DNA of 64,000 bases from Alphaproteobacteria bacterium. GTDB taxonomy: Bacteria; Pseudomonadota; Alphaproteobacteria; UBA9655. The DNA lies in the NCBI GenBank assembly GCA_027459605.1, contig DAIDHR010000002.1:21685-85684 (forward strand), written 5' to 3'. This document shows positions 7,919 to 16,915 of the stretch, in pieces. The notes under the pieces were generated by a model. The model was not told the origin of the DNA. It made no database searches and was given only the letters and a program-made list of their open reading frames with translations. Position 1 is the first letter of the stretch. Each line of letters opens with the position of its first letter. Both the position numbers and the translations under genes were made by a program.

Positions 7919-10864
7919 ATGGACCATGTTATTACGACTTATGGAGGAGGCGAGCTTTTTACCCTGATCTTTAATGCCATTGCCACCTTATTTAAAGAGG
8001 ATCAGACAGGCATGCTCATGCCTTTGATACGGATTGGACTCATGGTGGGATCCGTCTATGTGGTGATTTTGATGCTCTTTAAGAATCAGCTCATAGAAGG
8101 GATTAAATGGTTCCTCTGGGTTGTGGTAGCAACGCACCTTCTCTTTTTACCTAAAACGACAGTTTATATTAAAGACCCGCTTACAAAAACACAAAATAAA
8201 GTGGATGGGGTCCCGGTTGCTTTGGGAATCTTTGCAGGGTTTGTGAGTACAGTGGGGAAGACCGTCACGGAAAGCTTTGAGTCTGTTTTTAGCCTTCCAA
8301 ATGACTTTCTCTATCACAAGACAGGGACAGTCTTTGCGTCATCTTTAATGAGCCAGTTAGGTCAGTTTAGGATCGTAGATCCTGTGTTTAAAGGAAACAT
8401 GGAAAGGTTTGTGAATCAATGCGTGGTTTATGATGCCATGATTGGACATAAGTATACCCTCACAGAACTTCAGAATGAGAAAGATATTTGGACTTTTGTC
8501 AGTGCAAAAGCGTCTCCTCTCCTTGGTTTTCTCTACAAGGAAGACAAGAACCCTGGAGTTATTATCACCTGTAAGGCAGGGGCTCAAAAACTGAATGCTC
8601 TATGGAAAAGCGAGATTGAAAAAGCAACAGCGATTTATGGAAGCCGTGTTCAAAATCAAACCCTCACCAAAAACCTCTTTTTTACTCAATTGCAAAATGG
8701 TTATGAACTTCTGTCCGGAATCGCTAAATCAGCAGAAGACATTCTCAAACAAGAAATAATGATTAATGCTATTGAGGAATCGAGCAATAATAAACTCTCT
8801 GAACTGGGTGTTCCTTCAAATTATGCAGCAACCAAAGCCCTCCTCCAGCAAAGATCGACCTATGCCATTGCAGGAGCAATTGCCGCAAAAACTTTGCCTT
8901 TGTTCAAGAATGTGATTGAGGCTCTGAGCTACGCTTTGTTTATCTTCATTGTCGTTTTAGCCCTTCTCCCCAACGGATACAAAATCCTTCTGACCTATTT
9001 TGGTATTTTGGTGTGGACTCAGCTGTGGGCTCCTCTTTATGCGGTTTTGAACCTCGTGATGACCCTCTATGGAAAATCAGAAACAACCAGTTTAGTCGGA
9101 AACTCTGGTCTGACCCTTCTCAACTCATCTGCCATTGTGAACGCAAATGCGGACATGGTGACTTTAGCCGCTTGGCTCTCTGTGAGCATTCCCTTTATTT
9201 CTTATGGGATTCTCAAACAAGGTGCAGGTGCTTTTGTAGGCCTTGCTCAGCATCTTGGATCAGCGATGCAAAGTGCTGCCAGCAGTGCAGCAGCAGAAAC
9301 CGTCTCTGGTAATATCAGCTTAGGCAATGTCAGTATGGGAAATCAAGCTTACCAAAACACCAGTGCTTTTCAGCACAACACAAGCCCCATTTATAACTCT
9401 TCTCAATTTAAATCCATGGATGCTTCAGGCGTTGAGCAGACGACATTTGCTGATGGCACACAAGCTTTTAATGATTATGCCATGTCTCGTTTGAGTGTGC
9501 AAATCATGGGGACAGAAAACACAAGCTTTGCTGAACAACAAAATCTCAGTCATGCCAGGAATGTAGCTCAAACAAAAAGCACAGCCGCAAGTCAAGCAAT
9601 AGAGGCCGCAATCCAAGATTCTACAAATTTCCTGTCTCGATTTGGATCAGAAGAATTTAAAGGAGAGGACTTTACCAAAACTCTCAACGCGTCTCAGTCT
9701 CAAAGTCTTCAGAACTTCAAGAACCATATTCAGGACATTTGCCAAAAAACGGGCTTGGATGAAACGCAAGCGGTTGAGGCAGTTATTGGAGCAAGCATTG
9801 GAGCTCCGAAATTGTTAGGAATAGGAGCAAGTGGCAGTTTCGAAAGTTCTGCTGCTCGCCAACAAGCCATTCATGATGCAACTTCCATTGCAACCCAAAC
9901 GGGTTATTCAGAAAATACTGAAAAAATCCTTTCAGCAGCCCAAGCTTTTACAGAAGGAACGCGAGATACAACGGGAGCCGAGTTAGGAAAAAATGCTGTT
10001 TCAAGCCTGAATACAGCAAAGAGCCTTCGAGAAGAAGCACAGGTGGCTCACAATACAGTGGACAGCATTTCCAAAGACATGAGCTCCAGCCAAAGCAAAG
10101 GCCTCACCATTAGCAAAGAGCTCACTCAAGAAGCTCTTGAGTTTATTGCCCATCAACCTACCAATCCTGGTCCCGATGGTGCGTCGGGAGGGGAAATCGG
10201 CTATAAAGAAGCCCGTCGCATTCTTGAAAACGGAGGCGACGAACGCGCTTCCTACCTTAAGCGCTTTCAAGAGACCCACCCACAATATACGATTCAAAGT
10301 ATCAATGTGGCAGGGGCGCAGTCTGCCCTGCAGTCACAATATGAGATCCAAGCCCAACAACACAGAAATAATGCGGGTATTCAATCTCAGCATCAAGCCA
10401 ATACGCAAGACGTGCAACACCAGGCAAACGCAGCAGCACTTGCCAAGGCTAGCCTTGAGACTCGTCTGGACCAAACTCGTTTGGATCAGGCTAGCCTTGA
10501 ACAAACGAGCTCAGGAAAGACGAGCATTAACCAGACAAACTTAGGCAAAACGAATTTTGATCAGAAAAGTGCAGAAAGCCCTCAAAAAGAAGGAGGATCG
10601 GAAGGGGCAGCACAATCTGTGAGGGAATTCGTTGAAAAGCAGTTTGCGGACACAGGAGATAAAATAAAAGTCGGAAGTGAAGAAATTGGCAAAAAAGAAG
10701 CAACCCTTCAAACAGCAGAACGCACCTCACAGGAAAAAACCTTAGGCGTTACAGCCCTAAAAAACCTAGGGTCAAGTGCCGTCGAGGGTGTTGTCAGTAC
10801 AGGTAAAGATGTTGCCAAAGCTATTGAAGAACTTCCCCCCATTCCACCCCCTTACTTCCCTTAA
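7919..10864 (+). CDS. traG: TraG, inner-membrane mating/pilus assembly protein
   Basis: TraG of F-type systems is a polytopic inner-membrane protein: its N-terminal half acts in pilus assembly and its long periplasmic C-terminal half in mating stabilisation and entry exclusion. Hydrophobic segments lie near residues 40-80 and 100-120, and again at about 335-380 (ALFIFIVVLALLPNG, YFGILVWTQLWAPLYAV) and 420-440, then a polar, Gln/Ser-rich tail from about 455. Near residues 844-883 (nt 10448-10567) the tail shows five-residue periodicity of TRLDQ/TNLGK/TNFDQ type. The total of 981 residues fits the family. The ribosome site AGGGAGGA precedes the ATG. Confidence 0.9.
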   Translation: MDHVITTYGGGELFTLIFNAIATLFKEDQTGMLMPLIRIGLMVGSVYVVILMLFKNQLIEGIKWFLWVVVATHLLFLPKTTVYIKDPLTKTQNKVDGVPVALGIFAGFVSTVGKTVTESFESVFSLPNDFLYHKTGTVFASSLMSQLGQFRIVDPVFKGNMERFVNQCVVYDAMIGHKYTLTELQNEKDIWTFVSAKASPLLGFLYKEDKNPGVIITCKAGAQKLNALWKSEIEKATAIYGSRVQNQTLTKNLFFTQLQNGYELLSGIAKSAEDILKQEIMINAIEESSNNKLSELGVPSNYAATKALLQQRSTYAIAGAIAAKTLPLFKNVIEALSYALFIFIVVLALLPNGYKILLTYFGILVWTQLWAPLYAVLNLVMTLYGKSETTSLVGNSGLTLLNSSAIVNANADMVTLAAWLSVSIPFISYGILKQGAGAFVGLAQHLGSAMQSAASSAAAETVSGNISLGNVSMGNQAYQNTSAFQHNTSPIYNSSQFKSMDASGVEQTTFADGTQAFNDYAMSRLSVQIMGTENTSFAEQQNLSHARNVAQTKSTAASQAIEAAIQDSTNFLSRFGSEEFKGEDFTKTLNASQSQSLQNFKNHIQDICQKTGLDETQAVEAVIGASIGAPKLLGIGASGSFESSAARQQAIHDATSIATQTGYSENTEKILSAAQAFTEGTRDTTGAELGKNAVSSLNTAKSLREEAQVAHNTVDSISKDMSSSQSKGLTISKELTQEALEFIAHQPTNPGPDGASGGEIGYKEARRILENGGDERASYLKRFQETHPQYTIQSINVAGAQSALQSQYEIQAQQHRNNAGIQSQHQANTQDVQHQANAAALAKASLETRLDQTRLDQASLEQTSSGKTSINQTNLGKTNFDQKSAESPQKEGGSEGAAQSVREFVEKQFADTGDKIKVGSEEIGKKEATLQTAERTSQEKTLGVTALKNLGSSAVEGVVSTGKDVAKAIEELPPIPPPYFP

Positions 10865-10888
10865 CAAGACAGACAGGAGATCAATAAA

Positions 10889-12673
10889 ATGAGCTTTTTC
10901 AAAACAATCACCCAAGGTGGCCAAGTTCATATCCATCAACTCCTCATGCTCAAGCAAGTTCTGGTTGTAGGGGGTGTGGTCGCGTGTATGGTAGCAGGAG
11001 GATATTTTGCTTGGGAATCACGATCCTTGCCAACTCATGCTTGGCGCATGGCTTATGAAACCTATTGGGCAAAGTTTATGCTCTCAACCGTTCCAGAAGA
11101 AAAACATAAAATGGTGATGCAGCTCTATAGGCCTCTTAAGGGACCTGCTTATCGGAGGGGATGTCTCAGTATTCTCAAAGACCCTTTCATTCAACAAAGA
11201 ACCAAAGAAACAGAAAGATTTGTTGAAGAGACAGGATATAAAAGCCTGATCTTTGCGGGATGTACTTTTTTAGCGATTATGATTTTTTGGTTTGGGTTTG
11301 GTCTTGCCCAAAAGCGAACCCAGCATCAACGAGGAAATACGCTTGTTCCTTGGAGACGTCTTGCGAGTCTCCTCAAGCGAAAACGGGAAGCAAGTGACCT
11401 CATCCTTGGAAAGCTCCCTCTCGTTAAACACAAAGAAACCTCTCACATCCTGATCACGGGAACCACAGGCTCGGGAAAAACTAATGCTTTTCATATTCTG
11501 CTCCCTCAAATTCGAAGGAGACAAAACCGAGCCGTTATTTTAGATATCACAGGGGATTATATTTCTCGTTACTATGATCCGCGCACGGATATTATTCTCA
11601 ATCCTTTGGATACACGGTCAAAGTCTTGGCATCCTTGGATCGATTGTCACCTTGATTCTCATTACGATGTTCTTGCCGAATCCTTCATTCAGACAAAAGA
11701 AAGCACTCGCGATCCTTTCTGGGATAATGCAAGCAGGGCTGTTCTTAAAACCGCCCTTCGAAAATACGCCTCACAAGGAAATACAGATGTTCAGAAACTA
11801 ATCACCTTTCTTCTGAGTGCATCTGATAAAGAGTTCGAAGACTTTTTTAAAGGAACGGAAGCCGCTACCTTTACCTTTAAGAATAATGAGAAAACCACAA
11901 ACTCTATTCGGAGCGTCCTCTCCTCGCAAATTGAGGGACTCCATCAATTAGAGCCAACAAATCAGCCATTCTCCCTTCGAAACTGGGTGATGGACGAGAA
12001 GAAACCTGGATGGATGTTTATCACTGCTCGAGCAGATCAAAGGCAAACCTTAACGCCTCTCATCTCAGCATGGATGGATATCACCATCAATGCCCTCATG
12101 GTCCTTTCTGAAAACCAGCAACGCCGTCTCTGGTTTATTATCGATGAGCTCGCAGCTCTCCAAAAACTCCCTCGCCTGTGCGCAGGCCTTGCAGAAGGAC
12201 GAAAATACGGGGGGTGTCTGCTCGTTGGATTCCAAAGCAAGCCTCAATTGGAAGAAATTTACGGAAGGCGTGGAACAGAAGCCATGCTGGATCTCTTTAA
12301 CACGAAAGTCTTCTTTCGTTGCACTGAGCCCTCAACCCAAGCTTGGATTGCAAAAGTTTTAGGCGACAAAGAAGAAGCTGAACCTCAAGAAAATATCTCC
12401 TATGGAGCTCACAGTATGCGAGATGGGGTTTCCCTGAGTCGTCACACCCGCCAGAAGCCGCTCGTTATGCCAGGAGAATTCTCTCAACTCAAAGACCTTG
12501 AATGTTATGTGAAACTGCCAGGGGATTATCCTTGCACTAAGCTTCTAACGAAATACCAAAAGCCTCCTGCTCTCAAACAAGAGTCCTTTCTTCTGAAGCC
12601 AGAGAAAGAAAGGACTTATGGGATTCTCCAGAACTTCCCCTCTCAAGGAGGAGAACCCCCATGCACTTCATAA
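10889..12673 (+). CDS. traD: TraD-like type IV coupling protein
   Basis: The coupling protein is a membrane-anchored hexameric ATPase that passes the relaxase-DNA complex to the secretion channel. Two hydrophobic segments (about 22-44 and 110-132) precede the motor domain. Walker A is GTTGSGKT at residues 191-198, the sequence VILDITGDY follows, and Walker B is LWFIIDELAAL at about 410-420. The protein ends with SLSRHTRQKPLVMPGEFSQL and a polar tail. The start follows CAGGAGATC. A degraded copy of its C-terminus occurs at 52,341-52,602, so another traD once lay in this region. Confidence 0.92.
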   Translation: MSFFKTITQGGQVHIHQLLMLKQVLVVGGVVACMVAGGYFAWESRSLPTHAWRMAYETYWAKFMLSTVPEEKHKMVMQLYRPLKGPAYRRGCLSILKDPFIQQRTKETERFVEETGYKSLIFAGCTFLAIMIFWFGFGLAQKRTQHQRGNTLVPWRRLASLLKRKREASDLILGKLPLVKHKETSHILITGTTGSGKTNAFHILLPQIRRRQNRAVILDITGDYISRYYDPRTDIILNPLDTRSKSWHPWIDCHLDSHYDVLAESFIQTKESTRDPFWDNASRAVLKTALRKYASQGNTDVQKLITFLLSASDKEFEDFFKGTEAATFTFKNNEKTTNSIRSVLSSQIEGLHQLEPTNQPFSLRNWVMDEKKPGWMFITARADQRQTLTPLISAWMDITINALMVLSENQQRRLWFIIDELAALQKLPRLCAGLAEGRKYGGCLLVGFQSKPQLEEIYGRRGTEAMLDLFNTKVFFRCTEPSTQAWIAKVLGDKEEAEPQENISYGAHSMRDGVSLSRHTRQKPLVMPGEFSQLKDLECYVKLPGDYPCTKLLTKYQKPPALKQESFLLKPEKERTYGILQNFPSQGGEPPCTS

Positions 12674-12675
12674 AG

Positions 12676-12801
12676 TTTACCGGCAAGTGCCTACGCGTCA
12701 ATCAAAAGGCCGGTAAAACCCCTGGGTCAAAAAATGCCTCTTTATGGCCCAGGATATGACGCGAAGTCTCTTGTGACCTTGGAAATGTGTTCCAAGGTCA
12801 C
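12676..12801 (+). other. Folded intergenic segment after traD (three stems plus pseudoknot potential)
   Basis: Four complementary pairs occupy 126 bp. TTTACCGGC 12676-12684 pairs with GCCGGTAAA 12709-12717. CCTGGGTCA 12721-12729 pairs with TGGCCCAGG 12745-12753 (one wobble). GTGACCTTGGAA 12773-12784 pairs with TTCCAAGGTCAC 12790-12801 (12 bp, five-base loop). In addition GCGTCA (12695-12700), in the loop of the first stem, matches TGACGC (12757-12762), which would close a pseudoknot. No T-tract follows, and the next gene starts 46 bp later. It may be a cis-acting RNA or small RNA; function is unknown. Confidence 0.6.
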
Positions 12802-12847
12802 TTGAGAGTATTGAACATGACCAACCAACTTTGCAAGGAACCATTTT

Positions 12848-13402
12848 ATGGACCATTCTATGAAACCCACTGAACAAGAAATTCACCGTTTCATCCAAAT
12901 TCGTAATGAAATTCAGGAAGAGATTAATAAGATTGGCCCCTGTGTGGCCAATCTTCAGGAAACAGGGAAATTGCTAGTTTCTCACTTCGACGTCTTTCGA
13001 CAAATCTCAAAGAATACGCAAGAACAAATGCCCGCCATTATCCAAACTGCTTCACATACCATGGCCAAAACTGTCTCAGATGAGACCTCTCAACTGATCA
13101 AGAGTATGCTTGAGGAAAAGATCAGCGCTCTTGATCAATCTGTCCAGAACGCAAGTCAAATCCTTAACGAAACTATGGGGTCAAAATATCGTAAGGCTAT
13201 TTCCTTGGGTATTCTTGGAATTTTACTGACCGGACTTATCAGCTTTGGAGGAGGGTATTTCTATGCCAAGCAAAATACTTATACTCTCCCCGCTGATTTC
13301 ATCAAAATGTATGCCCTCGGAGTGAGTGTTAAAGAAGCCCCACCCTCGTCTGAATCCATCCTCTCAAAAAACAAGGGAAAGAACACACAACAAAATAAGT
13401 GA
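12848..13402 (+). CDS. Hypothetical coiled-coil protein with one membrane segment
   Basis: I do not recognise this 184-residue protein. Residues about 5-125 are polar and helical with coiled-coil character, and one strongly hydrophobic segment follows at about 128-148 (LGILGILLTGLISFGGGYF), then a short tail. The start follows AAGGAA with normal spacing; ATG 12863 is an alternative. It is the last gene of the tra run, so it is probably a transfer accessory protein (inference). The layout (coiled coil plus one membrane helix) resembles the two genes at 63,020-63,879, but with the helix at the other end. Confidence 0.7.
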   Translation: MDHSMKPTEQEIHRFIQIRNEIQEEINKIGPCVANLQETGKLLVSHFDVFRQISKNTQEQMPAIIQTASHTMAKTVSDETSQLIKSMLEEKISALDQSVQNASQILNETMGSKYRKAISLGILGILLTGLISFGGGYFYAKQNTYTLPADFIKMYALGVSVKEAPPSSESILSKNKGKNTQQNK

Positions 13403-13498
13403 ACATTTGGATTCACAAAGGAGAACAGTGTTTTCTTCAGTGAAGTAATACCATTTATCATAAATTAACCTGATTTACGTAGTATTTCTGAATTTATT

Positions 13499-15178
13499 TT
13501 ACTCTTTTTCTTGCTTTCTCTTTTTTTGTTTCTGGCTAATTTCATGCGGTTTAATTTCTTGGGATGGAGAGCGATTTCTTTTTCTCTTTGTCGTTACTTT
13601 TGGTGATTCCCAAGGTTCACCTTCCATAATGCTTCCTTCCTTGTCAGATTGTTCTTCCTCTGACTCCTCAAAGAGCCCTTTCGTGTAAAGGAATTCCTTC
13701 AGCATACGAGGCTGAGTTTTTGGCTTCTTAGGAGATGGTGAAGCCAACACAGTCTCTTCTGTTTCTTCTAAAACTACTTTTTTCTTCTGGTCAAAGGGTT
13801 TTTTCTTTGAAGTTAGTATTTGGGTATCTTGATCCTTCTCTGTGTTAAGTTTTATGGTACCATTCTCATTTAATTCCACTTTGATCATTCCACTGGTGAG
13901 TGTTGAGTAAATGGCTCTTTGGGTTGTATGGAGAAACCAGTCTTTCTTTGATTCAGCCACTAAAACCTTATGTTTAGGAACTTTCTTTAGTCGAGGAGAT
14001 TTTTTAAAAGCGTTATAAGCATCGTCATAAGGGTGACCGTGCAGGAGCCCATTGCTAATTAAAACAAATTCAGGCTGCGTGGCTTGAACCCAGGCATCAT
14101 TATTAGATCCATGGCTAAACGAGCCATGATGACTAGCAAGTAAGACGTTCGTGAGCAGAAAATCCTTATGTTCATAATAGTTATTAAGAATGCGAATGGT
14201 TGTGAGTCCTGTTGCATCTCCCGTTAGAATGGCTGACGATTCTTTGTGTTTAATTTTAACAACCAAGCTGTCCGTATTATCATCTCCTGGATCTGACATT
14301 CTCAATACAATATTTCCATTTCCTTCAAAATGTGTAGGATTTACGGATAATAATGATATGTTTATATCCTCTCCGAAATTTAAAGCTTCCTTGAAACTTT
14401 TCATTGAGTATTTTGGCTTCTGATATGCATGGAAGGCGAAAGTTCTTTCAGAAGTTGGCAAGACCTCTTCTAATGAAGTAATCGGGTTATATTGTATGGC
14501 TGGAAAGTAGATGTTTGAGTTGTTTTTTAAGCGATTGCCGATCCAAGTTTTAAACCCAAATTCTCCCGAAGCATCATAATTTTCCGGAAGCCCTCCAAAA
14601 ATTATATAATCTATATGATCTTCTTCTTCGCTAAATAATTTTTTGATCCACCCATAATGGTCTGAGTCGGGATGGGTAACGATGAGTGTTTTAATATAAA
14701 TGGGAGGGATTTGCTCTTCTTCTTCCATAGTTTCAACAGTTTCTTGTCCTTTCTTTTTTAGTTTCTCCCGTAGAGATTGTATAAAAGTGTTCTCTCCTTT
14801 CTCTTCTTTTACCTCTTTCTTTTTGCTTTCCTTGGTCCATGCTTTTTGGTCAGGATCTTTCTTAGGGTTGATCTTTTTTACAATAGAAAGAGGGGTCATT
14901 TGGCCTATAAAACTTTCGGAGGGTGAAGAGGGAACCTGTGTTTCCTCCTCTTTTGTTGGAGAGACTGTAGCCGTATAGGCAAACTCTTTTTTATAGGAAG
15001 ACGTGCCTATATCTATCATCATATATTGGGGATCTTGCTCAGGCTGTTGAACTCTTACTAAGATGCAGTTTCCTTGACCTACATTCTGAACTTCTAGTTC
15101 AAGTTTCGCAGCGAACGCTAGGTTATATAAAAGTATGTCTAACAACAAATATATAATAAAAGAAAATCTAATATTCAT
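13499..15178 (-). CDS. Secreted ComEC-like metallo-beta-lactamase-fold protein with basic C-terminus
   Basis: This is a predicted hydrolase of the metallo-beta-lactamase superfamily, nearest in motif to the ComEC/Rec2 nuclease domain. A Sec signal peptide covers residues 1-23. The domain opens with LELEVQNVGQGNCILV and DIGTS, the zinc motif is THPDSDH (168-174), and later LTGDATG and LLASHHGSFSHGS supply further ligands. Unlike the family, a charged low-complexity insertion (about 65-155) separates DIG from the zinc motif. The last 90 residues are Lys/Arg/Glu-rich, ending in KRKRNRSPSQ and KKRKQ, which resemble nuclear localisation signals. It has a signal but no membrane channel, so it is likely exported. 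Substrate unknown. Confidence 0.75.
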   Translation of the reverse strand: MNIRFSFIIYLLLDILLYNLAFAAKLELEVQNVGQGNCILVRVQQPEQDPQYMMIDIGTSSYKKEFAYTATVSPTKEEETQVPSSPSESFIGQMTPLSIVKKINPKKDPDQKAWTKESKKKEVKEEKGENTFIQSLREKLKKKGQETVETMEEEEQIPPIYIKTLIVTHPDSDHYGWIKKLFSEEEDHIDYIIFGGLPENYDASGEFGFKTWIGNRLKNNSNIYFPAIQYNPITSLEEVLPTSERTFAFHAYQKPKYSMKSFKEALNFGEDINISLLSVNPTHFEGNGNIVLRMSDPGDDNTDSLVVKIKHKESSAILTGDATGLTTIRILNNYYEHKDFLLTNVLLASHHGSFSHGSNNDAWVQATQPEFVLISNGLLHGHPYDDAYNAFKKSPRLKKVPKHKVLVAESKKDWFLHTTQRAIYSTLTSGMIKVELNENGTIKLNTEKDQDTQILTSKKKPFDQKKKVVLEETEETVLASPSPKKPKTQPRMLKEFLYTKGLFEESEEEQSDKEGSIMEGEPWESPKVTTKRKRNRSPSQEIKPHEISQKQKKRKQEKE

Positions 15179-15237
15179 AACACTCTACACCATATTCATA
15201 TATACTCATCTTTAAATAGGAAGTGTTAGATTATTTT

Positions 15238-16815
15238 TCAATCTTTTTTATTTATAAATTGTTCTATTGTATACCGAAGTTCATGTTGTGGGGGCATCCC
15301 ATAATTTTTTAGAATGAAGGAGAAGGTACTATCAGTAAGACGGAAATACGCTGTATGATAACAGCTTGCTGAGCCCAACCATGTACCTTCGCATAGGGTA
15401 TCGTGCATTTTATCTTGGTAGTCCTCTTTACTTATCAGTTTTTTTTCATATAGCTGCTGATATAAACGAGCTAAATATTCCCATCCTTCGGGGTTTCCTG
15501 CTTTTCCCGCGAGTCTAAAGGCTTTGATGCCGTTTTCTATTTCTTCTTTGGTGCGGGTGTTAAGGGGTTTTTCCTTCATTTCCATCTCGCTTTGAATATC
15601 TCCAAGGTAGGAGATCCCTAACTTAATATAGCCAGATGTAATACCAATCTCTCCCGCTTTAGCAAAACATTCTCTTGCTTTATCTATCCTGCCTCTGATT
15701 TTATACATGCCTCCCAGGCCCAACCAAGCAATATTATAGCCTTTTTCGATAGCTTCCTTGCGAATTTTTTTTCTCTCTTTATCGTCCTTTATCAATTCAG
15801 CAGCCTTGGTATATGCTTGCATATACCCAGCACGAGCTAAGGCAAGATATTCATCTGCTGTAGGGTGAATATAGATAGATTTAGCATTGCTCTTTACCTC
15901 CAGGATGCCAAATTGATTTTTCAGGTCTTTTCCAGTCTCGTGCCATTCAATGGCGTTCTTGCAACCTAAAGTTACTCTATCTACTTCTTCACCCAAGTAT
16001 TCGGCAACTGAATAGGAATTATATCTATAGTTTGTGCCTATTACATAGCAGGCATCAGGATTATCAGGAGATTTTTTCAAATCAATAAAAGCCTCTTTAT
16101 AAAATCTCTTAAAAAATTCTGGTGTAGCAGCATCTGTATACTCTGAACGGAGTTTATCTAACATTTTTGCGAGATAAAGCTTACTTAAAGCATGGTTAAA
16201 CTTAGCACCAACAGCAAAAGCCCAGAGATTATCGATGCGCCGTAAGTTATAGGATTCTGGATAAATGTTTTCCCATTCAAGTGTTTTTTCTGGAAAAAAA
16301 AGATGACCTCCTACAACATCTTTCCAGTTTTTCTGGGAAGGCCATTGATAGGCTTTTGAGTCTCGAGCATATATCTCCCACAGAGACTCATCGTAATCTA
16401 ATGTCTCAAACATCTTATGGCCAAGATAAATGCGTTTCCAATTAGGTTCCCGGTGACCTTCTTGAATTTGTTGTTTGATATCCTCTAAATTTTTCTGGAA
16501 AGTAGCAATCTCTCCTATATCTTGCTCTTCTTTCTTATCTCCCCTTTTTGTTTTTTCGGCTTGCTTATGTTTTTTAGTTGGCCTTACTTCAGAGTTGTTC
16601 TGAACTTTATTTATTTCGTGATTATTTTTGCGCTTGAAAATCTTTTTTGAATTTTTGGGAGCCTCATTATTTTGAATAATTTTCTGTTTTTTGCTTGTTA
16701 ATGAGTTTTTTGGATAAAGTGAAAGGTTTTCTTCTTCCTCTGAAGAATTATTCATTGCCACAGAAGCATTGAGACAAAGGATAAAGTAGACAAAAAAGAT
16801 CATCGGATATTGCAT
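15238..16815 (-). CDS. Secreted Sel1/TPR-like repeat protein with basic tracts
   Basis: Sel1/TPR repeats bind proteins and are common in host-interaction proteins of intracellular bacteria. I place the start at 16815, where GAGG precedes ATG and a clean signal peptide (about 20 residues, ending ASVA) follows; the frame is open further upstream to 16896. Residues about 20-95 are Lys-rich with KKIFKRKNN and RPTKKHKQAEKTKRGDKK. Helical repeats occupy the C-terminal half, for example IAWLGLGGMYKIRGRIDKA and AFRLAGKAGNPEGWEYLARL. It lies 60 bp upstream of the metallo-beta-lactamase gene on the same strand, so the two may be co-transcribed. A basic tract behind a signal peptide suggests a host-nucleus target (inference). 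Confidence 0.65.
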   Translation of the reverse strand: MQYPMIFFVYFILCLNASVAMNNSSEEEENLSLYPKNSLTSKKQKIIQNNEAPKNSKKIFKRKNNHEINKVQNNSEVRPTKKHKQAEKTKRGDKKEEQDIGEIATFQKNLEDIKQQIQEGHREPNWKRIYLGHKMFETLDYDESLWEIYARDSKAYQWPSQKNWKDVVGGHLFFPEKTLEWENIYPESYNLRRIDNLWAFAVGAKFNHALSKLYLAKMLDKLRSEYTDAATPEFFKRFYKEAFIDLKKSPDNPDACYVIGTNYRYNSYSVAEYLGEEVDRVTLGCKNAIEWHETGKDLKNQFGILEVKSNAKSIYIHPTADEYLALARAGYMQAYTKAAELIKDDKERKKIRKEAIEKGYNIAWLGLGGMYKIRGRIDKARECFAKAGEIGITSGYIKLGISYLGDIQSEMEMKEKPLNTRTKEEIENGIKAFRLAGKAGNPEGWEYLARLYQQLYEKKLISKEDYQDKMHDTLCEGTWLGSASCYHTAYFRLTDSTFSFILKNYGMPPQHELRYTIEQFINKKD

Positions 16816-16915
16816 ATTAGCCTCATAAACAGAACAATTATTATTAAATGTAGGCGTTTCTAATTTATTCTTAATAAAAATTGAGAGGCTTGGCAATCAA
16901 AATCTAAGAATGTTT

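Noticed and set aside
10137..10544. 135-codon frame inside traG
   Set aside because: Overlaps a clear coding frame completely; Gln/Arg-rich shadow of its repeats.
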